A stretch of DNA of 64,000 nucleotides from Hyphomicrobiales bacterium (lineage in GTDB: Bacteria > Pseudomonadota > Alphaproteobacteria > Rhizobiales > Rhizobiaceae), in NCBI GenBank assembly GCA_900471485.1, contig UCEU01000020.1, forward strand, positions 1 to 64,000. Reading direction: 5' to 3'. A model generated the notes under the pieces. That model worked only from the letters and a program-made list of their open reading frames with translations. It had not been told where the DNA came from and made no database searches. A program made the translations under genes and the position numbers. Positions 26,981 through 36,464 of the stretch are shown here, in pieces. Every line of letters starts with the position of its first letter. The first letter of the stretch is position 1.

Positions 26981-27871
26981 ATGAAACGCAAGAATAACCG
27001 CTCGAAGGCGGCGCTGATCGCGCTCATCCCGACCTGGGCCGCGGTGATCGTCGTCTATCTCGGCACCATGGTCTGGTCCGTGACGCTATCGTTCACGAAC
27101 TCGCGGCTATTTCCGTCGTGGAATTTCGTCGGCCTGGAGCAGTATTCCAAGCTGTTCGCGACGGCGAAATGGCTGATCTCGTTCCAGAACCTGATCATCT
27201 TCGGCATTCTTTACGTTTTCGGCTGCTTGTTCCTCGGCTTCCTGCTCGCAGCCGCCCTCGATCGCAAGGTGCGCTTCGAAAGCGCCTTCCGCACGATCTT
27301 TCTCTATCCCTACGCCATGTCCTTCGTCGTCACCGGCCTGATCTGGCAGTGGATGATGAACCCGACGCTCGGTGTGCAGGCCAGCGTTCGCGCGCTCGGC
27401 TGGGAAAGCTTCACCTTCGATTGGATCATCAACCGTGACCTCGCGATCTATGCCGTGGTCATCGCAGCCCTGTGGCAGGGTGCCGGCCTGGTGATGATCC
27501 TCGTTCTCGCTGGCATGCGCGGCATTGATGGCGAGCAATGGCGCGCCGCGCGCATCGACGGCATTCCGGTGTGGCGGACCTACGTTTCCATCATTCTGCC
27601 GCAGATGACGCCGGCCTTCGCGGCCGCCGGCACGCTGCTGTCGATGGGCGTCATCAAGACCTACGATATCGTCGTGGCCCTCACCAACGGCGGGCCGGGA
27701 TCGGCCACCGAGGTGCCGGCGAAGTTCATCATGGACAACCTGTTCCAGCGCCAGAACCTCGGCCTCGCGACGGCTGCGGCCACCGTTCTGCTGCTGACCG
27801 TCCTGATCATCATCGCGCCGTTCCGCTATGCCCAACACATCCGCGCCCGACGCCAGGCAGGTACGCTATGA
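26981..27871 (+). CDS. Sugar ABC transporter permease (MalF/UgpA type)
   Basis: The 296-residue membrane protein has six helices and the EAA loop EQWRAARIDGIPVWRTYVSIILP. The ATG at 26981 has only a weak upstream Shine-Dalgarno, and an in-frame TTG nine codons earlier is possible. The stop overlaps the following permease start as ATGA. It forms the pore with the next gene product. Confidence 0.87.
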   Translation: MKRKNNRSKAALIALIPTWAAVIVVYLGTMVWSVTLSFTNSRLFPSWNFVGLEQYSKLFATAKWLISFQNLIIFGILYVFGCLFLGFLLAAALDRKVRFESAFRTIFLYPYAMSFVVTGLIWQWMMNPTLGVQASVRALGWESFTFDWIINRDLAIYAVVIAALWQGAGLVMILVLAGMRGIDGEQWRAARIDGIPVWRTYVSIILPQMTPAFAAAGTLLSMGVIKTYDIVVALTNGGPGSATEVPAKFIMDNLFQRQNLGLATAAATVLLLTVLIIIAPFRYAQHIRARRQAGTL

Positions 27872-28749
27872 CGACCCATCCCCGCGGCCCGAAGCCCACG
27901 CAGTTCACCGTCGCGCGCGTCGGCCTCTATGCCTTCCTGATCTCCGCCGCCCTGTTCTTCGCTGTGCCGCTCTACGTCATGATCGTCACATCGCTGAAGA
28001 CCATGGACGAGATCCGGCTCGGCCAGATCTTCGCGCTTCCGCTCCATCTCGATTTCACCGCCTGGAAGACTGCCTGGTCCGGCGCCTGTGCCGGCAGCGA
28101 ATGCGGCGGCGTGCGCATGGGCTTCTGGAACTCCATCAAGATCACCGTCCCGGCCGTCGCCATTTCCGTCTTCTTCGGCGCGATCAACGGCTATGCCTTG
28201 TCCTTCTGGCGGCCCAAGGGTGGCCGCGCTATGTTCGGCATGCTGATGGCCGGCGCGCTCGTTCCATACCAGATCTTCCTCTACCCGCTGGTGCGCGGCA
28301 TGGCCGTGATGGGCTTCTACAACAGCCTCGGCGGCATCATCCTCGTGCACGTGCTGTTCGGCCTGCCGCTGGTGACGCTGCTCTTCCGCAACTACTTCGT
28401 GACGATCCCGGAAGAGCTCTTCAAGGCGGCGCGCGTCGATGGCGCCGGCTTCTGGCGGATTTTCATCGAGATCATGCTGCCCATGGCGCTTCCGATGATC
28501 GTCGTCGCCTCGATGTTCCAATTCACCGGTATCTGGAACGACTTCCTGCTCGGCGTGGTCTTTGCCGGACGCGACAATCTTCCGATGACCGTACAGCTCA
28601 ACAACATCGTCAACACGACGATGGGTGAGCGCAACTACAACGTCAACATGGCGGCCACCATCCTCACCGCCATCATTCCGCTTGCCATCTATTTCCTGTC
28701 CGGACGCTGGTTCGTCCGCGGGATCGCGGCCGGCGCCGTCAAGGGGTAA
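27868..28749 (+). CDS. Sugar ABC transporter permease (MalG/UgpE type)
   Basis: The 293-residue permease begins inside the previous stop (ATGA at 27868). It has six helices and the EAA loop ELFKAARVDGAGFWRIFIEIMLP. A periplasmic loop near residues 60-80 carries a cysteine pair (SGACAGSECGG), unusual in MalG-type proteins and perhaps a disulfide. It partners the preceding permease. Confidence 0.88.
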   Translation: MTTHPRGPKPTQFTVARVGLYAFLISAALFFAVPLYVMIVTSLKTMDEIRLGQIFALPLHLDFTAWKTAWSGACAGSECGGVRMGFWNSIKITVPAVAISVFFGAINGYALSFWRPKGGRAMFGMLMAGALVPYQIFLYPLVRGMAVMGFYNSLGGIILVHVLFGLPLVTLLFRNYFVTIPEELFKAARVDGAGFWRIFIEIMLPMALPMIVVASMFQFTGIWNDFLLGVVFAGRDNLPMTVQLNNIVNTTMGERNYNVNMAATILTAIIPLAIYFLSGRWFVRGIAAGAVKG

Positions 28750-28755
28750 CGCTGA

Positions 28756-29835
28756 ATGCAATCCGCTGTTTCAATCAAGGACCTGAAGATCACCTATGGC
28801 GACCACACCGTCATAGAGAAGATGTCGCTGGATATCGCCGCCAAGGAATTTCTGGTCCTGCTCGGCCCCTCCGGCTGCGGCAAGTCCACGCTCCTCAACG
28901 CCATCGCCGGCCTTGCCGATATCACTGACGGCGAAATCTGGATCTCCGGCAACAATGTCACCTGGGACGAGCCCAAGGATCGCGGCATCGGCATGGTGTT
29001 CCAGTCCTACGCGCTTTATCCCCGGATGTCGGTGCGCAAAAACCTCTCCTTCGGACTGCGCGTCGCTGGCCTGCCGAAAGCCGAGATCGACAGCCGCGTC
29101 GAGCGCGCCGCATCGCTGCTGCATCTGGAAAAGCTGCTCGATCGCCGCCCGGCCGAGCTGTCCGGCGGCCAACGCCAGCGTGTCGCGATCGGGCGCGCGC
29201 TGGTTCGCGAGGTCGATGTCTTCCTCTTCGACGAGCCGCTCTCGAACCTCGACGCCAAGCTGCGAAACGAACTGCGCGTCGAGATCAAGAAGCTGCACCA
29301 GCAGCTCGGCAACACGATGATCTACGTGACCCACGACCAGGTGGAGGCGCTGACGCTTGCCGATCGCATCGCCATCATGAAGGAAGGCGTGATCCAGCAA
29401 TTGGGCACGCCGGCTGAAATCTATCACCGCCCCGCCAACCTCTTCGTCGCCGGCTTCATCGGCGCGCCGGCGATGAACTTCGTCAGCGGCAACATCGAAC
29501 GCAACGGCGACAAACTGCTCTTCAAGGCGGCCGATCTTGTGGTCGATATCTCCGGTTACGCCTTCGCCTCCGAACCCAAGCGGGGTCCGGCGACCCTTGG
29601 CCTGCGTCCCGAACATCTCGCCATCCGGGCGAAGGACGCGAGTGCCGCGATCACGGCCAGCGTCTCGGTCATTGAGCCCATGGGCTCGGACACCGTCGTC
29701 TGGCTGAGCTGGAATGACACGACGCTGTCGTTGCGGGTGATGGGCGATCTCGATCTACAGCCGGGCGATGAGATCGGCCTCGGGCTCGATCTCGCCAAGG
29801 CTTCGCTATTCGGCGAGGACGCAAACCGTCTGTGA
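28756..29835 (+). CDS. CUT1 sugar ABC transporter ATPase
   Basis: The 359-residue ATPase shows Walker [10 protein letters not shown], signature LSGGQRQR, Walker [13 protein letters not shown] and the switch THDQVEA, then a MalK-type regulatory domain from about residue 240. It follows the permease by six bases. It energises uptake of the sugar handled by the epimerase-like and GMC enzymes of this operon. Proteins of this class are sometimes shared between transporters. Confidence 0.9.
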   Translation: MQSAVSIKDLKITYGDHTVIEKMSLDIAAKEFLVLLGPSGCGKSTLLNAIAGLADITDGEIWISGNNVTWDEPKDRGIGMVFQSYALYPRMSVRKNLSFGLRVAGLPKAEIDSRVERAASLLHLEKLLDRRPAELSGGQRQRVAIGRALVREVDVFLFDEPLSNLDAKLRNELRVEIKKLHQQLGNTMIYVTHDQVEALTLADRIAIMKEGVIQQLGTPAEIYHRPANLFVAGFIGAPAMNFVSGNIERNGDKLLFKAADLVVDISGYAFASEPKRGPATLGLRPEHLAIRAKDASAAITASVSVIEPMGSDTVVWLSWNDTTLSLRVMGDLDLQPGDEIGLGLDLAKASLFGEDANRL

Positions 29836-29902
29836 GCCCATCTTCGCGGCCCGCGAGAGGGCCGCGCCTCCATTTCATTGATGAAGTCAGGTTTTGAACG
29901 AC

Positions 29903-31552
29903 ATGTCTGAGAAAGTGTATGACGCGCTGGTGATCGGCTCCGGCGCAGCCGGGTCCTTTGCCGCCAAGGAGCTGACGGCGAACGGCCTCTCGGTTCTCCT
30001 GCTCGAGGCCGGCCCCGAGATCGGCAAGAAGGATTTCAATCCATCCAAGAAGAAGCCGCCGGCAAGCGCCATCAACATCTGGGAGCGCGCCCGAGCGACC
30101 ATCAAGGGCCAACCGATCCAGGCCCGCGCCGCCTTCTTCACCGAGCGCTTCAGCCGTTTCTTCGTCAACGACCGCAAGAACCCCTATACGACGCCGCGCG
30201 GAGAGCCCTTCCTCTGGATTCGCGGTCGCCAGGCCGGCGGCCGTCTCCACAGCTTCGGTCGCGTGCTGTTGCGCTGGACCGACGACGACTTCAAGATCAA
30301 CAGCCGCAGCGGCCGCGGCGTCGATTGGCCCGTTTCCTATGACGAGCTCGCGCCCTTCTATGCCGAGGCGGAAAGCCATCTGGGTCTCTACGGCAACGAG
30401 GACCACGTCTCGACGCTGCCCGACGGCGTCTACTCCCATCCCGCCAAACTGACGCCGGCGGAAGAATTGTTCAAGAAGACCGTCGAGGGCGAGGCCCCGG
30501 AACGGCACGTCGTCTCCTGGCGCTATATCGCCCCGGATGCCGAGCGCGTGCCGCGCCCGTTGCGTGAGGCGATGGCCTCAGGCAAGCTCACCATCCGCTA
30601 CAACTCGATCGTCCGCCGCGTCACCACCGATCCGCAGACGGGTCGCGCGACCGGCGCCGAGCTCATCGATCGCAGCTCGGGCAGCGTTCACACGGTTCGT
30701 GCCGAAAACGTCGTCCTCTGCGCCTCGCCGATCGAAAGCATCCGCCTGCTCCTGAACTCGGCCTCGGAAAAGCACCCGAACGGGCTCGGCAACAGCTCGG
30801 GCACGCTCGGCCGCTATTTCATGGATCAGCTGCCCTGCCTCGCCTTCGGCACCTTTCCGCCCGCCAAGGGCTGGTCGCATGACGATTCCGCGCCGCAGGA
30901 CCCCTTCTACAATCCATCGGGTGGTATCTTCGTGCCGCGCTTCGAAAACGTGGACGGCAAGCCGCCGCGCGGCGATTTCGCCTATCAGGGCAGTGTCGGA
31001 CGCGCGCCGGTGGGAGACAACGAAGCCGCGAGCCTGGCCTTCTTCGGCTTCGGCATGATGCTGCCGCACGCCGACAACCGCATCACGCTGGACGCCCGGC
31101 GCAAGGATGCCTGGGGCATCCCGGTCCCGCACATCCGCTGCGTCATGCAGGAGCAGGAAAACGCGCTCATCCGTAAGCAGGAAAAGACGCTGATCGACAT
31201 GGTGGAAGGCGCCGGCGGCAAGCTCGACTTCATCGGCTCGCCTCTCGGCCTCAAGGAAATGGGCCGTGGCGCCTTTCCGGAGGCAAGCGCACTCAGCCGC
31301 TTCCTGTTCCGCAAATGGTTCAAGAAGACCATGTGCATGGGTGCCGCGATCCACGAGAGCGGCGGCGCGCGCATGGGCACGTCGCGCGAGAATTCCGTGC
31401 TCAACAGCTGGAACCAGAGCTGGGACGTTCCGAACCTTCTCGTCACCGACGCCAGCGCCTTCCCGGGCGGCGGCACGGCGGGCACGACGCTGACCGTCAT
31501 GGCGCTGACGCTACGCGCCTGCCGCAAGCTGGTTGAAGACTACCGGAAATAA
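29903..31552 (+). CDS. GMC-family FAD oxidoreductase
   Basis: The 549-residue protein begins with an FAD Rossmann motif (VIGSGAAGSFAAKELTANG) and ends with the GMC C-terminal domain, where His484 in GAAIHESGGARMG is the likely catalytic base. The closing FPGGGTAGTTLTVMAL segment is also typical. No signal peptide or Tat motif is present, so it probably acts in the cytoplasm, unlike the Tat-exported GMC subunit of membrane sugar dehydrogenases. It belongs to the sugar/alcohol dehydrogenase branch. With the importer and TIM-barrel gene in front, oxidation of an imported sugar or glycoside at C3 is a reasonable guess. The electron acceptor is unknown. Confidence 0.85.
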   Translation: MSEKVYDALVIGSGAAGSFAAKELTANGLSVLLLEAGPEIGKKDFNPSKKKPPASAINIWERARATIKGQPIQARAAFFTERFSRFFVNDRKNPYTTPRGEPFLWIRGRQAGGRLHSFGRVLLRWTDDDFKINSRSGRGVDWPVSYDELAPFYAEAESHLGLYGNEDHVSTLPDGVYSHPAKLTPAEELFKKTVEGEAPERHVVSWRYIAPDAERVPRPLREAMASGKLTIRYNSIVRRVTTDPQTGRATGAELIDRSSGSVHTVRAENVVLCASPIESIRLLLNSASEKHPNGLGNSSGTLGRYFMDQLPCLAFGTFPPAKGWSHDDSAPQDPFYNPSGGIFVPRFENVDGKPPRGDFAYQGSVGRAPVGDNEAASLAFFGFGMMLPHADNRITLDARRKDAWGIPVPHIRCVMQEQENALIRKQEKTLIDMVEGAGGKLDFIGSPLGLKEMGRGAFPEASALSRFLFRKWFKKTMCMGAAIHESGGARMGTSRENSVLNSWNQSWDVPNLLVTDASAFPGGGTAGTTLTVMALTLRACRKLVEDYRK

Positions 31553-31566
31553 TACCCTTCGATCCC

Positions 31567-31604
31567 CCGGCGCGAAAACGGACCGTCGAACACCTTCGCG
31601 CCGG
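31567..31604 (+). terminator. Hairpin after the GMC gene (probable end of operon)
   Basis: Perfect arms CCGGCGCGAA (31567-31576) and TTCGCGCCGG (31595-31604) enclose an 18-nt loop. No T-run follows on either strand, so it may act as a Rho-assisted end or 3'-protecting structure. It also lies 17 bases past the stop of the convergent small gene. Confidence 0.45.
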
Positions 31605-31621
31605 CGAGGATAACGGCCGAG

Positions 31622-31900
31622 CTAGTGAAGCTTGGAAAGATGCTTACGCATAGAGAACTGATGGACGAGCATGATGCCCTGTTCCATCAGCAGCTCGGCG
31701 GCGGCGAGGTCGCGCGGCGAGAGATCGCCACACATGCCGCGGATCGTGTTCGCGACGCACATTGAGTTCGATACGAAGCGCGCGTCGCCTTCGTCCTCCG
31801 CCTCTTCGGCAACCGCCTCAAGCGCGTCCGCGACCGTGTCGAGCAGGCTCGTCCGCTCCTTGATGGTCATCTCGCTCAACGTCTTTGAAATGTCTTGCAC
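31622..31900 (-). CDS. Small acidic helical protein of unknown function
   Basis: The 92-residue protein begins at a GTG with GAGGAGACC just upstream, so it is well supported as a gene. It looks all-helical. It has an acidic run (EAVAEEAEDEGDAR) and two cysteines (SMCVAN and GMCGD), and no signal peptide. It converges on the GMC gene and diverges from the phosphate-regulated operon. I know no family for it. Short rhizobial proteins of this type are often annotated as hypothetical. Confidence 0.65.
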   Translation of the reverse strand: MQDISKTLSEMTIKERTSLLDTVADALEAVAEEAEDEGDARFVSNSMCVANTIRGMCGDLSPRDLAAAELLMEQGIMLVHQFSMRKHLSKLH

Positions 31901-32060
31901 GACGGTCTCCTCGCGCGTGCCCGGCGGGGCCGCAGCGTCAGTTGTTGGTGAAGTCGATCAGATATGACAGTTAAATGGCGCCGTGATTGCGGCGCGGCAA
32001 GGCATAACTGCCACGCGCTCCATGCATACGTCCCGGCGGGCTTTGCAGACCATCCGAATA

Positions 32061-32126
32061 TCGTCACCGGACTGTAACCGAACTTTCTCAAAACTGTCGT
32101 CCCGCTGTCACGCGCCGCTTTCATAC
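32061..32126 (+). promoter_or_regulatory. Five-unit PHO-box array (PhoB operator) and promoter
   Basis: Seven-base units start exactly 11 bases apart: TCGTCAC (32061), CTGTAAC (32072), CTTTCTC (32083), CTGTCGT (32094) and CTGTCAC (32105). The last two form a near-consensus rhizobial PHO box (CTGTCAT-N4-CTGTCAT). A -10-like TCATAC lies at 32121-32126, ten bases after the array, as in PhoB-dependent promoters where the box replaces the -35 element. The operon start is at 32150, with AAGGAG before it. Confidence 0.75.
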
Positions 32127-32149
32127 GCTCCCCCGAAAAGGAGTGCCGT

Positions 32150-33295
32150 ATGCAGCCGCAATCGCTTGAACTGTCGGGTATCGGAAAAGGTTTCGGAGCC
32201 GACGACGTCCTGAAAGGGATCGATCTTTCCATTCGCCCGGGCGAGTTTCTGTCGCTGGTCGGCATGTCGGGCTGTGGGAAATCGACGCTTCTGCGGATCA
32301 TTGCCGGGCTTGAGACGCCGGATCGCGGCAGCGTCTCGATCGGCAGCAGCGACGTCACCGACGCCGACCCCAGCGATCGCAATCTTGCCATGGTGTTCCA
32401 GTCCTACGCGCTCTATCCGCACATGACGGTGCGCCAGAATATCGCCACCCCGCTCAGGATGCGCCGTCTGTCGCTCGCCGGTCGCCTGCCGCTGATCGGC
32501 CGCATCGCCGCCAGGGCCGATATCCTTCGCGAGATCGACGCCGCCGTGACCGACGCCGCCGACGTACTGCAGATCTCGCATCTGCTCGACCGCAAGCCCG
32601 CCCAGCTTTCCGGCGGCCAGCGGCAGCGCGTGGCGCTTGCCCGCGCGCTGGTGCGCTCGCCGGCAGCCTTCTTGATGGACGAGCCGCTGTCGAACCTCGA
32701 TGCCAAGCTGCGCGCCCATATGCGCGAGGAACTGACGGGTCTGCATCGCCGGCTCGGCGCCACATTCATCTATGTCACCCATGACCAGATCGAAGCCATG
32801 ACGATGTCCGACCGCATCGCGCTGATGTCGGAAGGCCGGATCGAGCAGCTGGGCACGCCGGATGAGCTCTACCAGCGGCCGGCGACGTTGACCGTCGCGC
32901 GCTTCATCGGCACGCCCTCGATCAATCTCATGCCGGTCGAGATCACTTCGGCCGGCCGCATCGCGGCATTCGGCCGGGAGTTCGGCATCGAGGTCTCGAC
33001 GAACACGACGGGGCCGGCGACGCTCGGCATCCGCGCGGAGGACCTGCACCCTGTCAGGAACGGGCTGCCGGCGCGCATCTCGCGCATCGAAACCTACGGT
33101 GCCGACCGCTTCGTCACCTGCCACCTCATCGATGACCAGTCGGTGAAGATCGTCATGCGCCAGCACGCCGGTGACAGCGCCGATACGGCGATCGACGGCA
33201 TGATCAACCTCGGTTTCACCGAAAGCCGCACCCACCTGTTCGGCGTCGACGGCAAGCGCCTGGATATCTCCGTGCGCGAGCGGGAGGCCGTATGA
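32150..33295 (+). CDS. CUT1 ABC transporter ATPase of the phosphate-regulated operon
   Basis: The 381-residue ATPase has Walker [10 protein letters not shown], signature LSGGQRQR, Walker [12 protein letters not shown] and switch THDQIEA. Compared with the other MalK-type ATPases here it carries an extra 15-20 residues after ATPLRMRR (about 103-125), before the signature helix. It is the first gene behind the PHO boxes and overlaps the next gene as ATGA. Gene order and regulation suggest a Ugp-like importer for glycerophosphodiesters or another organophosphate; the substrate is not proven. Confidence 0.88.
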   Translation: MQPQSLELSGIGKGFGADDVLKGIDLSIRPGEFLSLVGMSGCGKSTLLRIIAGLETPDRGSVSIGSSDVTDADPSDRNLAMVFQSYALYPHMTVRQNIATPLRMRRLSLAGRLPLIGRIAARADILREIDAAVTDAADVLQISHLLDRKPAQLSGGQRQRVALARALVRSPAAFLMDEPLSNLDAKLRAHMREELTGLHRRLGATFIYVTHDQIEAMTMSDRIALMSEGRIEQLGTPDELYQRPATLTVARFIGTPSINLMPVEITSAGRIAAFGREFGIEVSTNTTGPATLGIRAEDLHPVRNGLPARISRIETYGADRFVTCHLIDDQSVKIVMRQHAGDSADTAIDGMINLGFTESRTHLFGVDGKRLDISVREREAV

Positions 33296-34218
33296 GCATC
33301 GCCGAAACCACCGCCTTCGCGCCGGCAAAAGCCCGGCCGCAGCGCTCCAGGACCGAACGCCGGATGATGTGGCTGGGGCTGCTGTTCGCGGCACCCTCTG
33401 TGCTCCTGCTTCTGGCCTTCTACATCATCCCGATGATCGTGCTCACGGTCTTCTCTGTGACCGATTACCAGCTGGGCGCATTGTCGACCCAGTTCGTCGG
33501 ACTGCAGAACTTCACCAAGGCCTTTCACGATCCGGTTTTCCTGCGTTCGCTGAAGAACACGGTGATCTATGCCGTCATCGTCATTCCGTCAGGCGTATTC
33601 CTGGCGCTCGGCATCGCCATGCTGGTCTACAGCCGCAAACGCAGCCGCGCCTTCTGGGAGGTCGCCTACTTCCTGCCCGTGACCGCGACGCTGGTCGCCA
33701 TGGCGACCGTCTGGCAGTTCCTGCTGCACCCGTCGCTCGGCCCCGTGAACGCCGCGATCAAGGCCTTCGGCTTCGAACCGGTCGCCTTCCTTTCCGACCC
33801 CGTGCTCCTGATCCCGACCATGGCGATCATCGGCATCTGGCAGGTGCTCGGTTTCAACATGGTGCTGTTTCTCGCCGGCCTGACCGCGATCCCGAAGGAC
33901 CTGCACGAGGCAGCGCGGCTCGACGGTGCCAAGAACCCGATCGACCGCTTCCTGACCGTAACCTGGCCGATGCTCGGGCCGACGACGCTGTTCGTCGTCG
34001 TCACCACCTCGATCTCCGCCTTCAAGGTGTTCGAGACGGTGGCGGTGCTGACGCGCGGGCGCTTCGGCTCGGAGACGCTGCTGTTCGATCTCTATCTCGA
34101 AGGCTTCGAATATTCGAACACCGGCTATGCCGCAGCCCTCACCCTGATTTTCCTCGCCATCGTGCTGATCCTCTCGATCGGGCAGATGGTGCACATGGAC
34201 CGGAAGGTGCACTACTGA
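33292..34218 (+). CDS. ABC transporter permease (UgpA type), phosphate-regulated operon
   Basis: The 308-residue protein starts within the ATPase stop (ATGA). It has six helices, a 20-residue N-terminal tail and an EAA loop in KDLHEAARLDGAKNPIDRFLTVTWP. The stop overlaps the next start as TGATG. Its role is to form half the pore of this importer. Confidence 0.88.
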   Translation: MSIAETTAFAPAKARPQRSRTERRMMWLGLLFAAPSVLLLLAFYIIPMIVLTVFSVTDYQLGALSTQFVGLQNFTKAFHDPVFLRSLKNTVIYAVIVIPSGVFLALGIAMLVYSRKRSRAFWEVAYFLPVTATLVAMATVWQFLLHPSLGPVNAAIKAFGFEPVAFLSDPVLLIPTMAIIGIWQVLGFNMVLFLAGLTAIPKDLHEAARLDGAKNPIDRFLTVTWPMLGPTTLFVVVTTSISAFKVFETVAVLTRGRFGSETLLFDLYLEGFEYSNTGYAAALTLIFLAIVLILSIGQMVHMDRKVHY

Positions 34219-35039
34219 TGGCCGGGCTTCGCAAGTATCTGCCGCATCTCGTGCTGGCGCTCGGCGCCGTTCCGATGCTCCTGCCGTTCTACTGGATGAT
34301 GCTGACCTCGATCCGCTCGCCGGCCGAGATCTTCGACGTCTCGCTGTGGCCGATCCCCAGGCAGTTCGACGCCGCCGACAACTATGCCCGCGCCGCCGGC
34401 CAGGTGCCCATGGCCCGCTTCATGCTGAACGGCGTCATCGTCTGCCTCGGCATCCTTATCGTGCAGGTCATTACCGCCGTCCCCGCCGCCTATGCGCTGG
34501 CCAAGCTGCGCTTTCCCGGTCGCAAGCTGCTCTTGACGCTCGTCATCGCCGCGCTCTGCGTGCCGATGCAGGCCCTGGCGCTGCCGCTCTTCGTCGGCCT
34601 TGCCAAGGCGGACCTGCTCAACACCTATTTCGCGATGATGGCGCCGTTCTTCCTCTCGGTCTTCGCGATCTTCCTCTTCCACCAGTCCTTCCGCAGCTAT
34701 CCCGACGAGATCATCGAGGCGGCGCGCATGGACGGGTTCTCGGAACTGGAGATCTGCTTCGGGCTGGTGCTGCGCGGCTCTCTGCCCTCGCTGGCCGCCT
34801 TCGCGATCTTCTCGCTGGTCGCCCACTGGAACGATCTCTACTGGCCGATGATCGTCGTCACCGACACCAATCTCGCACCGCCGCCGCTCGGCATGCTGTT
34901 CTTCGCCGATGTCGAATCCGGCGCCAACTACGGCGCGCTGATGGCGGGTGCGGCGATGATCACGGCGCCGATGGCCATCTGCTTCCTCCTTGCCCGCCGA
35001 CATTTCATCGAGGGCATCACCATGACCGGGGTCAAGTGA
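34218..35039 (+). CDS. ABC transporter permease (UgpE type), phosphate-regulated operon
   Basis: The 273-residue permease has six helices (first at MAGLRKYLPHLVLALGAVPM) and an EAA loop in DEIIEAARMDGFSELEICFG. Its ATG shares one base with the previous TGA. It completes the membrane pore. The binding-protein gene follows after 57 bases with no hairpin. Confidence 0.88.
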   Translation: MAGLRKYLPHLVLALGAVPMLLPFYWMMLTSIRSPAEIFDVSLWPIPRQFDAADNYARAAGQVPMARFMLNGVIVCLGILIVQVITAVPAAYALAKLRFPGRKLLLTLVIAALCVPMQALALPLFVGLAKADLLNTYFAMMAPFFLSVFAIFLFHQSFRSYPDEIIEAARMDGFSELEICFGLVLRGSLPSLAAFAIFSLVAHWNDLYWPMIVVTDTNLAPPPLGMLFFADVESGANYGALMAGAAMITAPMAICFLLARRHFIEGITMTGVK

Positions 35040-35096
35040 CCCGGTCGAACCGCAGCCTCTCCTCCTCCCTCCCAACATTCACTCCGGAGATCTAAG

Positions 35097-36392
35097 ATGA
35101 ACATTACCCGCCGCGCCGCCGTGAGCGGTCTGGCCCTTGGCCTCGCCTTCGCCGGCTTCGCCACGCCCAGCCTTGCCGAGGACGTCACGCTCAACGTGCT
35201 CTACAACCTGCCCGGCTTCACGAAATTCCATCAGCCGCTGGCCGATGAGTTCATGAAGAACAACCCAGGCATCAAGATCAACTTCCTCGCGCCGGCACCG
35301 GGCTACAACGAAGGCCAGCAGCAGGTGCTGCGTTCGGCCGTTACCGGCAACCTGCCCGACGTCTATTTCTCCGGCTACAACCTGACGGCCGAGCTGGTGC
35401 ACACGCTGCTGCCGCGCAAGCAGATCACCGAGCTTACGCCCTTCATCGAGGCCGAAGGCGGCCAGGCGTTCCTCGACAAGAACTACAGCCCCAAGATGGC
35501 AGCGCTCGGCCAGATCGACGGCAAGCAGTACGGCCTGCCGGTCAATGCCTCCTCGCCGATCATGTACGTCAATGCCGACCTCGTGAAGAAGGCCGGCGGC
35601 GACCCCGACAACATGCCGAAGACCTTCCCCGGCCTGATCGAGCTTGCCAAGAAGATCCACGCGCTCGACCCGAAGATCGCGGGCATGGGCTACGACATCA
35701 ACGGCTGGCCGGATGACTGGCTCTGGCAGTCGCTGGTCTTCGAACAGGGCGGCACGCTCGTCGACGAAACCACCAAGAAGGTCGCCTTCGACAACGAAAT
35801 CGGCCTCAACGCCCTGAAGCTCACCCGTCAGTTCGTGACCGAAGGCGGCCAGACGCTGCTCGACTGGGACCAGTCGCGCCAGCAGTTCGGCGCCGGCCTC
35901 ACCGGCTTCGTGTTCTCGACGCCGGCACACGTGCAGACCATCGAGGCGCTGGTCGGCGACCGCTTCCAGCTGAAGACCACGACCTTCCCGCTCGACAACC
36001 CGGAAAAGGGTGGCGTTCCCACCGGCGGCAACTCCGCCGTCATCCTGACCCAGGACAAGACCAAGCAGGATGCGGCCTGGAAGTACCTCAAGTGGGTTAC
36101 CGGCCCGGAAGCACAGAACACCGTCGTGCGCATCACCGGCTACCTGCCGACCAACAAGCTCGCCACCGGCCCTGACTTCCTCGAGCCCTACTATGCCGAG
36201 CATCCGAATGTGAAGACCGCCTCGCTGCAGGCCGATCGCTCGCTTCCCTGGGCCGGCTATCCGGGCGGCGATTCCGTTCGCATCTGGCGCACCCAGCGCG
36301 ACATCATCGGCACCGTCATGCGCGGCGAAGTCACGCCGGAAGACGGCCTGAAGCAGATCGTCGAGCAGACCAACGCGCTGATGTCGAAGTAA
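35097..36392 (+). CDS. Periplasmic binding protein of the phosphate-regulated importer
   Basis: The 431-residue protein has a signal peptide with an RR near the start (MNITRRAAVSGLALGLAFA, cleavage near PSLAED), compatible with Sec or Tat export. It then has a family-1 solute-binding fold. The segment GGVPTGGNSAVIL occurs where UgpB-like proteins contact their ligand phosphate. CGGAGATC precedes the ATG. A strong terminator follows. Together with the PHO boxes and the adjacent phosphodiesterase this points to an organophosphate ligand, such as a glycerophosphodiester; a plain sugar cannot be excluded. Confidence 0.85.
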   Translation: MNITRRAAVSGLALGLAFAGFATPSLAEDVTLNVLYNLPGFTKFHQPLADEFMKNNPGIKINFLAPAPGYNEGQQQVLRSAVTGNLPDVYFSGYNLTAELVHTLLPRKQITELTPFIEAEGGQAFLDKNYSPKMAALGQIDGKQYGLPVNASSPIMYVNADLVKKAGGDPDNMPKTFPGLIELAKKIHALDPKIAGMGYDINGWPDDWLWQSLVFEQGGTLVDETTKKVAFDNEIGLNALKLTRQFVTEGGQTLLDWDQSRQQFGAGLTGFVFSTPAHVQTIEALVGDRFQLKTTTFPLDNPEKGGVPTGGNSAVILTQDKTKQDAAWKYLKWVTGPEAQNTVVRITGYLPTNKLATGPDFLEPYYAEHPNVKTASLQADRSLPWAGYPGGDSVRIWRTQRDIIGTVMRGEVTPEDGLKQIVEQTNALMSK

Positions 36393-36414
36393 TCGGGTTC
36401 ATCCCACCCATGAA

Positions 36415-36447
36415 GGCCGCGGAGGTTTCCTCCGCGGCCGCTTTTTT
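36415..36447 (+). terminator. Strong Rho-independent terminator
   Basis: Perfect 11-bp arms GGCCGCGGAGG (36415-36425) and CCTCCGCGGCC (36429-36439) enclose a TTT loop, followed by GCTTTTTT. It lies between the binding-protein gene and the phosphodiesterase gene, so the last gene of the cluster depends on read-through or on another promoter. Confidence 0.9.
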
Positions 36448-36464
36448 GTTTCGAGAGACCATCC

